Shown in pieces: positions 27,879-36,092 of a stretch of DNA of 64,000 nucleotides. The translations under genes were made by a program, and so were the position numbers. Below the pieces are notes generated by a model. It did not search any database. It was given only the letters and a program-made list of their open reading frames with translations, and was not told the DNA's origin. This stretch comes from Actinomycetota bacterium (lineage in GTDB: Bacteria; Actinomycetota; Acidimicrobiia; Acidimicrobiales; Ilumatobacteraceae). Each line of letters begins with the position of its first letter. Positions within the stretch are counted from its first letter, which is position 1. Where the stretch lies: contig JAPLAA010000055.1 in the NCBI GenBank assembly GCA_026393475.1, positions 52,737 through 116,736 of the forward strand, given 5' to 3'.

Positions 27879-28979
27879 TCAGCCAGCGGCGACGGGATCG
27901 GCCGGCGGCTCGGCCGGGGGTTCGGTGGCCGGGACGACCGGCGGTTCCGGAACGGTCGTGGTGGTCGTGGTCGTCGTGGTCGTCGTGGTCGTGGTCGTCG
28001 AGGTGGTGGTCGTCGAGGTGGTGGTCGGCGGCTCGGTCGTGGTCGTGGTCGACGGGGGCTCGGTCGTGGACGTGGTGGTCGTCGGATCGGGCGCCCCGGC
28101 CGACGATGCCACCGCGGGCGTGGGCACGGTGGTGCCGGGCACCGAGGGCGAACGACGGGGCACCGCGGTCGGCGGCGTGGTGCGGGTCGGCGCCGACGCG
28201 GCCGGCACGGCCGGCGCTGCGGGCACGGACGTGCCGACACCGTTCATGAACGCCTCGCTCGACGCCCGCTGGCGCGAGAGCTCGATCAGCTCGATCAGGC
28301 CGAGGCCTTCGCAGTGCGCTCGGAGTCGGGCCTCGTCCATGTCGAGCGAGGTCCACAGTCGAGCGAACTCGGCGTCGCCGATGTAGGCGGCAAACGGCAC
28401 GAACTCGACGCAGTCCTGCACGAGCCGTGGGTCGGTCTCCGGCGCCGGCACGGTGGTGGTGGTCGTGCTCGTCGTGGTGGTGTTGAGCGGCAGCGTCGAC
28501 GGCGTGACCGCGACGGGCGGCTCGGTGCCGACCGGGGTCGCGATCGTCGTGGTCGGTGCGAGCGACATCGCGTCGCTTCGATCGCGGGCATCGGCGAGCA
28601 CGAAGCCGATGATCGGCACGACCACGCAGCTGGCGATCAACGTCCACCGCGCGCTGCGCGGGCGATCGGTCGACCGCGCACCGATGGTGTCGCGCACGCG
28701 GTACACGGGTGCCGCCGACTGCTCCGGAGGCAGGACCGGGCCGACGTCCGCTGACGTCGCTGCGGACGTCATGGCGGGAGGCGGTGCGACCGGGCGGGCG
28801 TGAGGCGGCGGTGGGGGCAGCGGGCGATCGGCCCGGATGCCGGGCGGGTCGACCAGCACCTCGGTGCCGTCGGTGACGTGGCTGGTCCAGTGGATGCCGT
28901 CGTGCCACCGGAGGGCGAATCGGCGCCAGGGGTCGGATGCCCAGGCGCCGGGCGTGTCGTCGTGCATGCCGTTGGTCAT
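27879..28979 (-). CDS. DUF2510-like membrane protein with two-cysteine domain and Thr-rich tail
   Basis: 'GAWASDPWRRFALRWHDGIHWTSHVTDG'; TM; 'DCVEFVPFAAYIGDAEFARLWTSLDMDEARLRAHC'; long TTTSTTTT tail. Confidence 0.75.
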   Translation of the reverse strand: MTNGMHDDTPGAWASDPWRRFALRWHDGIHWTSHVTDGTEVLVDPPGIRADRPLPPPPPHARPVAPPPAMTSAATSADVGPVLPPEQSAAPVYRVRDTIGARSTDRPRSARWTLIASCVVVPIIGFVLADARDRSDAMSLAPTTTIATPVGTEPPVAVTPSTLPLNTTTTSTTTTTVPAPETDPRLVQDCVEFVPFAAYIGDAEFARLWTSLDMDEARLRAHCEGLGLIELIELSRQRASSEAFMNGVGTSVPAAPAVPAASAPTRTTPPTAVPRRSPSVPGTTVPTPAVASSAGAPDPTTTTSTTEPPSTTTTTEPPTTTSTTTTSTTTTTTTTTTTTTTTVPEPPVVPATEPPAEPPADPVAAG

Positions 28980-29098
28980 GTGTCGCTCCTGCTGTCGTCA
29001 CCGGGCGGGGAGGTGTGCGGCATCGTGCTGGTCGGGTGATCGGGTGATCGGGTGTGGTGACCGGATCGGGTCGGGTGGGTGTGGTGATCGGGTGTGGA

Positions 29099-30025
29099 TC
29101 AGGGCGCCGGAGCGCCGGTCATGAAGAGGTCCATGTCGGCCTTGCGTTGCGACAGCCGTTCGAGCTCGCTCGTGGGGAGCGCGGCGCAGTTGGCGCGGAG
29201 CGTGTCGACGTTCAGTCCGGCGTTGGTCCAGAACGCCGACATCTCGGGATCGCCGATGTATGCGGCGAACTGGGCGAACTCGACGCAGCGCTCGACGAGT
29301 GCAGGATCGACGGGTGCCACGGGGACGGCGGTGACCGCACCGGGCGGCACGCTGTCGACCTCGATGGTGTCGGAGGTGGCGACGGTCGTCGTGGTGGCGG
29401 GAGCGGTCGTCGTAGTGGTCGTCGTGGTCGACTCGACGCTGACGTCGCCCGCACTGGCGGACTCGTCGCGGTCGCGTGCGTTGAACAGGCACCACACGGC
29501 CACCGGCACGGCGACGCCGGCGGCGATCCACGCCCACGGGATCGGTCGACGTGTCTTCTTGGGCGCTGCGCCGTCTGCCACGGCAGGTGCAGGTGTCGTG
29601 CGGACCTGCGGCCCCGAGATCGGCGGCCCCGAGATCGGCGGCCCCGAGATCGGCGACGCAGAGGCCATCGGCGAAGAGGTCGGCGAGGCGACGGGCTGCG
29701 GCGGGGCGACCGGCTGGGGCGGGGCGACCGGCTGCGGCGGGATGAGCGGCTGGGGCGGGGCCACCGGCGGCCGCGCCGTGAGTTGCGCATCGATCGCGGC
29801 GCGGGCCGACTGCACGAGCCGTTCGATGATCTCGTCCGAGGAGGGCCGCGGCGCACCGGCGGGCGTGGCCAGCGCGGCGGGATCGAGCCCCGGGGACGTC
29901 CCGTCCGACACGTGCTCGGTCCAGGCGGTGCCGTCGTGCCAGCGAAAGCGATGACGACCCCAGGGGTCGTTCGCCCATGCTCCGCTCACTCGTCCCTCCC
30001 AGGTGCCGATGTCCGCCTCCGCCAT
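29099..30025 (-). CDS. DUF2510-like membrane protein with two-cysteine domain
   Basis: 'GAWANDPWGRHRFRWHDGTAWTEHVSDG'; TM; 'RCVEFAQFAAYIGDPEMSAFWTNAGLNVDTLRANC'. Confidence 0.75.
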   Translation of the reverse strand: MAEADIGTWEGRVSGAWANDPWGRHRFRWHDGTAWTEHVSDGTSPGLDPAALATPAGAPRPSSDEIIERLVQSARAAIDAQLTARPPVAPPQPLIPPQPVAPPQPVAPPQPVASPTSSPMASASPISGPPISGPPISGPQVRTTPAPAVADGAAPKKTRRPIPWAWIAAGVAVPVAVWCLFNARDRDESASAGDVSVESTTTTTTTTAPATTTTVATSDTIEVDSVPPGAVTAVPVAPVDPALVERCVEFAQFAAYIGDPEMSAFWTNAGLNVDTLRANCAALPTSELERLSQRKADMDLFMTGAPAP

Positions 30026-30359
30026 CGAACCGCGGCACCCCGGACAGCTGCGACGAACGCACGGTGAACTCGACCTGAACATTCGCGACGTCGACACGCA
30101 TGCGATCGGTCTGCGCGCACAGCGACGGATCGTCAAGAGAACGGGCCTCGAACGATCCAGTTGGTCGGTGACACCGACCGGTCGATCACTCGGTGCATCC
30201 GTCTCAGCGGCGTCGGTGCTGATCGGCCTGGTGCCGGGTGAACGTTCAGGAGACGTTCATCTCCGCGCCCTGGCCAGTGCACCTGCGACCGGATCGAATC
30301 ATCGGCGGTCGAAGGAGCGTTCGCACGCGTCGGCCGTCGGTCGAACGAAGGGTGGCGTG

Positions 30360-31274
30360 GTGAGCGGATCGTGGTCGAACGACCCGTGGAATCGGTTTCC
30401 GTACCGGTGGCGTGATGAGCGCGGCTGGACCGAGCACGTGAGCGACGGGCCGAACGAGTACCTCGACCCGCCGGGCGACGGTCAGACGATGGTGGCGACG
30501 CGGCCGGTGCAGCGCTCGGTCGCGGTGCACGCCGATCATCTGCCGCCCTGGTATCGCACCAAGCGCTACTGGCTGTACGGCTTCGTGGGGTTCGTGCTGC
30601 TGATCGCGCTGTTCCGTTCGTGCGGTGGTGACGACGAGGCGAGTGATTCGGCGGCGACGACGATCCCCACGGCCGACACGCTCGCTCCGGTGGAGACCAC
30701 ACCGGCGACCGAGCCGGCACCCGCGACCTCTGCGCCGGTCGCGGAGACGACGCCTGCCACGGCGCCGGTGAACAACCCGACGCTGCTGGCGTTCCTGCCG
30801 ACGCTCGCCGAGATGCCGGCCGGCTGGAACGAGGACGTCGTGACCGCGGACAGCGGCGAGCCGTCCTGTCTGACCACGGCCTTGAACGGCACGGGCATCG
30901 GTGACACCGATCCGTACCCGGCCGAATACGCCGAGGTGCAGTTCTCGCAGTCGGAGGCCGGGCCCTTCTTCAACTTCGCGATCTACCGCGGCACGCTCGA
31001 CCTGGCAGTGGTCGCCGAACGGGTCAGGACCTGCAACGGTGTCGCCGACCCCGACGGTGCCGTGAACCAGATCGCCGATCTCGCCGTGGCGCCGATCGGA
31101 CAGGGCACCTTCGCGTTCCGCAACGACATCACGCCGACGCCGGCCACGTCGCTGATCCAGATGGTGCAGTCGAACGGCTACGTGATCCTGGGTGCCAACG
31201 TGGCAGCCACGGGCACGGAGGATCAGCTGTTGCTGGAGCTCACGATGGCGCTGGTCGCCGGACGGGCGGTCTGA
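30360..31274 (+). CDS. DUF2510-like membrane protein
   Basis: 'GSWSNDPWNRFPYRWRDERGWTEHVSDG'; TM; Thr/Pro linker; C-terminal globular domain. Confidence 0.75.
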   Translation: MSGSWSNDPWNRFPYRWRDERGWTEHVSDGPNEYLDPPGDGQTMVATRPVQRSVAVHADHLPPWYRTKRYWLYGFVGFVLLIALFRSCGGDDEASDSAATTIPTADTLAPVETTPATEPAPATSAPVAETTPATAPVNNPTLLAFLPTLAEMPAGWNEDVVTADSGEPSCLTTALNGTGIGDTDPYPAEYAEVQFSQSEAGPFFNFAIYRGTLDLAVVAERVRTCNGVADPDGAVNQIADLAVAPIGQGTFAFRNDITPTPATSLIQMVQSNGYVILGANVAATGTEDQLLLELTMALVAGRAV

Positions 31275-31275
31275 T

Positions 31276-31300
31276 CGGTCCGACCGTGACGGTCGGACCG
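31276..31300. terminator. Bidirectional terminator-like hairpin between convergent genes
   Basis: 10-bp stem cggtccgacc/ggtcggaccg, loop gtgac. Confidence 0.75.
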
Positions 31301-31307
31301 GAAGAGA

Positions 31308-31898
31308 TCAGACCGGCAGGACGTCGTAGTGGCCGTCGGCGTAGTGCCGCTCGGCGCGGATGACGATGCCCTTGGCATCGAAGCCGTCGAGCACGGTGAC
31401 CTCGGCAGGGCGCTTGTCGGGGAAGCGCGACAGCGGGAGGAACATCTCGGCGAGCTTCTCGGCGCCGGGCACGCGGGCGACGGCGCTGGAGTTCTGCGAG
31501 CTGAGCTCGATGCTCGGGCGCACCGCGTCGAGCAGACGCTGGGTGGAGATGATGAGGATGTCCTGCGCGCCATTGTCGCGAGCGAGCTGCTTGGCGAGCA
31601 GCTTGTCCATCGGGATGCGGTTCGCGAACAGGTAGACGCGCGAGTCGAGCATCGACACCCAGGTGTTCACGGCTTCCTCGTCGCCCATGTAGGCGGCCGG
31701 GTCGCGGCGCTTGCGCACGTACGAGCCCTGCGTGGTCTCGACGACGACCGTGTCGGCCTCGCCGTCACCGGCGGGCACCGAGACGGCCTGCAGCTGTGCG
31801 GCGGTCTTGAAACCCTCTTCGCGGATGATCTCCCAGGTGCCACCGGGAGCGACGTGCCACAGGCCTGGGCACCACTTCTTGAACTGATCAGGCGTCAT
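31308..31898 (-). CDS. DUF7002-like protein
   Basis: MTPDQFKKWCPGLWHVAPGGTWEIIREEGFKTAAQL; end of ORF 31308..34118, whose N-terminal part is antisense artefact. Confidence 0.65.
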   Translation of the reverse strand: MTPDQFKKWCPGLWHVAPGGTWEIIREEGFKTAAQLQAVSVPAGDGEADTVVVETTQGSYVRKRRDPAAYMGDEEAVNTWVSMLDSRVYLFANRIPMDKLLAKQLARDNGAQDILIISTQRLLDAVRPSIELSSQNSSAVARVPGAEKLAEMFLPLSRFPDKRPAEVTVLDGFDAKGIVIRAERHYADGHYDVLPV

Positions 31899-32015
31899 GT
31901 CGACCGGAATCTCCTCGGCCGAAGCCACTTGGGTAGGTCCATTCTCCCACGAACGCGGGCGTTCTCCACCAATGACCTGGTCACACTGAGCGTCGGACCT
32001 GCGACCGAACAGAGA

Positions 32016-32103
32016 CGGAGCAGCCACGGACCAGCGTCGGAGCAGCGACGGACCAGCGTCGGAGCAGCCACGGACCAGCGACGGAGCAGCGACGGAGGCG
32101 CGA
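32016..32103. repeat. 11-bp tandem repeat array (about 8 copies)
   Basis: cggagcagcca|cggaccagcgt|cggagcagcga|cggaccagcgt|cggagcagcca|cggaccagcga|cggagcagcga|cggaggcgcga. Confidence 0.9.
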
Positions 32104-32141
32104 CGGACCGTTCGTGAGGCAGCGCCTGCAACACTGAGGGC

Positions 32142-34115
32142 GTGCCCAGCCTGTCGAGCCTCGAAACCATCAGCGACCATGCGCATGCGCTCCTGGGTGA
32201 GCGGCCGCACACGCCCGACGAGTTGGTCGCGGCGTTGTTGGCGGCCGATCTGAAGCTGGGCGCCGACCCGCACGATCTGCTGTTCGAACTGTTGGCCGAC
32301 GACAACGTGCCGATCGGCGATCAGTGGGTGAACCTGCCGTCGGTGCTGCACGGCTCGCGCTGGTGGCTCGAGGTGCCGGCCGACGGTGGCGACTCGTTGG
32401 AGCTCGACCACGGTGTGGAGGTCATCACGTGTTGGCACTGGGACGAGACGGCGCTGCTCGACGCGCAGGGCGACTCGATCGGTGCCGTGCACCACGAACT
32501 GAGCGAGACGGGCGTGTGCCTCACCGGCCCGAGCGGCTGGTTGAGCGAGGTGGCCGGCGGCACGGCGATCCTCGAATTCCGCCGCGAGGGCGTGTCGATC
32601 ACGCCGGTCACCGGCAGCCCGGTGGTCGATCCGGCGATGGCATCGGCGTTCCATACGGCGTTCGACGTGGAGGCGGAGGTGATCGACGATCCGCTCGACG
32701 GCGACGAGGACGCCGATCCGTTGCTGATCGCCGAGCACGGCATGGTCTTCGTGCAGGCGTTCGTCGATCACGGTGAGATCTTCCGCTCGGTGGTCGTGCC
32801 GCCGATGCCGCTGCTGTTGGCCGAGGCCGGCCTCGAGTACCACGGTGACTGGATCGGTCCGGTGGGCACCGACTGGAACGAGGTGGCCGCGGCCCGTCGG
32901 TTCCACGAACTGCACGCGCACCACGAGCTGAACGAGACCGACACGACGTCGGTGATGATGCTGTTGGGCGCGTGTTCGTCGGTGCTCGACGGTCGCGCCG
33001 ATGCGCTCGGCGACGAGGGCGATGCGGCCGGTCAGCGCGGCAACGCGTTCGTGCTGGCGATGGCGTTGAACAGTCCCGACGTGTGCCGAGTGTTCGTGCA
33101 CGAGGCGATCGAGCACGGTCGCAGTCCGCTCGATCTGTTGAAGTTCAGCGCGGCGTTGTTGGAGCACGTGGCCGATGGCCCGGGGTGCAGCGGCCCCGAG
33201 GTGGTGGCGGCGGAGTGTTGGGAGATCCTCGACCGCACCGACGAGGCGATCGCCGCGCTCGAGCGGGCGGTGGCCCACGACCCGCATCCGCGTGCGCACG
33301 CGATGTTGGCCGGCATCGCGGCCGACCGCGGCGACGCGCAGGAGGCCGCCCGGTTGTTGCGTGCGGGCAACGTGCGTCCCGACGATCCGCGCATCGGCGG
33401 TGCGGTGTGGGGCGAGATCGAGCCGTTCCTCGCTCGGCCGAAGACCACGGTGGGTCGCAACGATCCGTGCCCGTGCGGGTCGGGTAAGAAGTACAAGGCG
33501 TGCCATCTCGGCAAGGAGCAGTACCCGCTGCGCGATCGTGCGGCATGGCTGTATCGCAAGGGCTGCCGTTTCGTGGGCGAGCACCTCGCGCACGAGCACG
33601 CCGAGTTGGCGATGGCGCTCGTGGATGGCGCCGGCGGTGGCGCCGAGCTGCTGTCGCAGGTGATCGACAGCGAGCTCGTGTACGACCTGACGCTCGAGGA
33701 GCTCGGCGGCTTCCGCCGGTTCATCGACCGTCGCAAGGGCCTGTTGCCGAAGGACGAGCGCGAGCTGGCGGCGCTGTGGTTGCTGGCCGACCGGTCGCTG
33801 TACCGGGTGGACGATCTGGGGCCCGACTTCCTGGTGCTCACCGATGTCGTCTCCGACGAGGAGGTGCGCATCACGAACGTGCGCGGCACCCGGCTCGAGC
33901 AGGGTGCCCACGTGGTGGCACGTCTGGTGCCGGTGGGCACCGACCTCGTCTCGTACTTCGGGTACGTGCCGGTGCCGGCGCTGCTCACCCAGCAGGTGCT
34001 CGACGTGCTCGCCGACGGCGAGGCGCTCGACGTGGCCGACGTGCTCGGCAAGTGCTTCGCGCCCGAATACCAGGACGGCATCGACCCCGAGGACGTCGAC
34101 GGCCTCGACGCCTGA
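32142..34115 (+). CDS. SEC-C motif protein with TPR-like region
   Basis: 'VGRNDPCPCGSGKKYKACHLGKE' SEC-C zinc motif. Confidence 0.88.
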   Translation: MPSLSSLETISDHAHALLGERPHTPDELVAALLAADLKLGADPHDLLFELLADDNVPIGDQWVNLPSVLHGSRWWLEVPADGGDSLELDHGVEVITCWHWDETALLDAQGDSIGAVHHELSETGVCLTGPSGWLSEVAGGTAILEFRREGVSITPVTGSPVVDPAMASAFHTAFDVEAEVIDDPLDGDEDADPLLIAEHGMVFVQAFVDHGEIFRSVVVPPMPLLLAEAGLEYHGDWIGPVGTDWNEVAAARRFHELHAHHELNETDTTSVMMLLGACSSVLDGRADALGDEGDAAGQRGNAFVLAMALNSPDVCRVFVHEAIEHGRSPLDLLKFSAALLEHVADGPGCSGPEVVAAECWEILDRTDEAIAALERAVAHDPHPRAHAMLAGIAADRGDAQEAARLLRAGNVRPDDPRIGGAVWGEIEPFLARPKTTVGRNDPCPCGSGKKYKACHLGKEQYPLRDRAAWLYRKGCRFVGEHLAHEHAELAMALVDGAGGGAELLSQVIDSELVYDLTLEELGGFRRFIDRRKGLLPKDERELAALWLLADRSLYRVDDLGPDFLVLTDVVSDEEVRITNVRGTRLEQGAHVVARLVPVGTDLVSYFGYVPVPALLTQQVLDVLADGEALDVADVLGKCFAPEYQDGIDPEDVDGLDA

Positions 34116-34153
34116 CATCGGTCGGCGCCGCAGACCCGCGCGGGTCGACCGCG

Positions 34154-34597
34154 TCAGACGGTCTTGACGATCAGCACGCTGCAGGGGGCGCTGCGCAGCA
34201 CCTCGTTGCCGACGCTGCCGAGCACTCGGCCGAGGCCCTGCATGCGCACGTTGCCCACCACGATGAGGTCGGCCTTCACCTGTTCGGCCACTTCGAGCAG
34301 TACACGGGCCGGCGGTCCTTCGACCGCGGTGACGGTGTACTCGATGTCGGGGTCGATGGAGCGGACGAACTTCTCGACGCTCTCGCGGCCGAGATCGAGG
34401 CTGTCGAACACGAACACGTCGGTGGCGACACCGACCCGCTCCTGGGTGACGCGCTCGACCGCGGTCACGAAGTGCACCCGAGCGCCGGCCAAGGCGGCCA
34501 GCTCCACCGCTCGTCGCGCCGCGACCTGTGACGTGGGCGCTTCCGAGATGCCCACCACGATCTCGCGGATCTGTCCCGACGTGTCGTCTGCACTCAT
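34154..34597 (-). CDS. Universal stress protein (UspA family)
   Basis: 'IVVGISEAPTSQVAARRAVELAALAGARVHFVTAV...ADLIVVGNVRMQGLGRVLGSVGNEVLRSAPCSVLIVK'. Confidence 0.92.
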   Translation of the reverse strand: MSADDTSGQIREIVVGISEAPTSQVAARRAVELAALAGARVHFVTAVERVTQERVGVATDVFVFDSLDLGRESVEKFVRSIDPDIEYTVTAVEGPPARVLLEVAEQVKADLIVVGNVRMQGLGRVLGSVGNEVLRSAPCSVLIVKTV

Positions 34598-34703
34598 GAG
34601 TTCCCCCGTCCCCGTGTGATGAGCGGCGACGCCCCCGTCGCTCGCTGCGGATCGTACCGAGCAGCGACCATCCACCCGAGCGATCCCGGGTGAGCGACTC
34701 CGC

Positions 34704-35204
34704 TCAGACGGCCGTGAAGGACCGCTGGTCGATGTGGGCGGCCAACGCACGCGGCCCGACGACCGTCATCGTGAGCGGCGTCCGCTCGAAGCCGAGGCTG
34801 CGCATCGTCTCGGTCATCGTGTCGCTGGTGGCGGCGAGGACGACGTGGTCGAACGAGAGGCCGGGCACGCGGTGGACGTTCTCGCAGATGATCGAACGGT
34901 CGGTGCCCTCTTCGAGGCTGACGTAGCCGATCTCGCGACGGAGCCGGTCGCACACGTCGGTGCTGAAGGTGATCACGATCAACGTCGGTGGTTCGTTGCC
35001 CTCTTCGTCGGTGATGCGATCGGTCGCTTCGCCCACGCGATCGGCGAGCGAGTCGAGGTCGTTCGCCTCGACGAACGTGAGGGCGATCGCAGCCGTGGCC
35101 GGTCGTCGCTCGAGGACGTCGACCGAACCGCTCGCGTGTGGCTCGGTTTCGGCGGGCGGGGGCAGGACCATGGTCTCGGCTCTCATCGGGATCAGTGTTG
35201 GCAT
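34704..35204 (-). CDS. Hypothetical protein
   Basis: ORF with host-like codon bias; no family recognised. Confidence 0.6.
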   Translation of the reverse strand: MPTLIPMRAETMVLPPPAETEPHASGSVDVLERRPATAAIALTFVEANDLDSLADRVGEATDRITDEEGNEPPTLIVITFSTDVCDRLRREIGYVSLEEGTDRSIICENVHRVPGLSFDHVVLAATSDTMTETMRSLGFERTPLTMTVVGPRALAAHIDQRSFTAV

Positions 35205-35344
35205 GGACTCGTCCGCTCAGCCAGGTGCAACGCAACGATGTTCACCGCCGATCCGCAAGAGTTCAGTACCCGTTCACCAGGACTCGGTGTCGGCGCCGAG
35301 ATCACGTGCGGGCCGACGACGGCGAGCCATCGCCACGTGCTTCG

Positions 35345-36031
35345 TCAGTCGGGGCTGTCCCAGGCGGCGGCGAGGGCGAGGCCGTCGGCGCGGAGGCGAC
35401 CGGGGATCGAGGGCTGCTTGGCGGCGAGCAGCAACGTGGGCTGGCCGCACACGTCGACGCGACGGTGGCCGGGGGCGGGCAGGCGTCCCTTCGCCCACGG
35501 CCTGGTCGCGCAGTGGCGCATGATCTCGGTCGACATCACGCTGCCCAGCACCAGCATCACGCTCGGGCGCATCACGCGCACCTGATGCTCGAGGAACCGG
35601 TCGCACCAATCGGTGAACTCGGCCGACGGCTCGCGGGTGAACGCTCCGACGCTCGGCCCCCGCTTCAGGCCCACGTACATGCTGGTGACGTAGACGTCGT
35701 CGTGCGATACGCCACCGAGGTCGAGCAGTCGGTAGAGGCCGAACCAGGTGGCGGAGAGTCCGTGATCGATGTCGCCGTCGGCGATGCCCTGCGCGCGGCG
35801 GTCGTCGTGGAGATCGAGGCTGTCGGCGTCGTGACCGATCACCATCAGCCCGCCGTACGGGAACGGCGGGAGCTCGGTCGAGCCGGCGGGTCGTACCAGC
35901 CCGGACGACGCCGGGAATGCTGCCGTGCCCATGAGCGGTTCGGGGACCGCGACGACGTCGTCGGGGTACGCGTCGCAGCCCTCGAGCATCGCTCGGAACT
36001 CGGTGACGGGGTGGATGTCGGAGAGGTTCAT
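35345..36031 (-). CDS. Uracil-DNA glycosylase-like superfamily protein (tentative)
   Basis: 'GGLMVIGHDADSLDLH...VYVTSMYVGLKRG...RVMRPSVMLVLGSVMSTEI...GHRRVDVCGQPTLLLAAKQPS'. Confidence 0.6.
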   Translation of the reverse strand: MNLSDIHPVTEFRAMLEGCDAYPDDVVAVPEPLMGTAAFPASSGLVRPAGSTELPPFPYGGLMVIGHDADSLDLHDDRRAQGIADGDIDHGLSATWFGLYRLLDLGGVSHDDVYVTSMYVGLKRGPSVGAFTREPSAEFTDWCDRFLEHQVRVMRPSVMLVLGSVMSTEIMRHCATRPWAKGRLPAPGHRRVDVCGQPTLLLAAKQPSIPGRLRADGLALAAAWDSPD

Positions 36032-36092
36032 CGATGGGTCGGGAAGGAACGACGCGCGTGCCGTCACGACGACGGCTATCGGCCGGATCGGG

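Noticed and set aside
32016-32103. CRISPR or plasmid origin
   Set aside because: No spacers and no Rep gene nearby; described only as a repeat array.
31899-34118. N-terminal part of minus ORF 31308..34118
   Set aside because: Antisense to the SEC-C gene, no recognisable domain; only the DUF7002-like end is kept.
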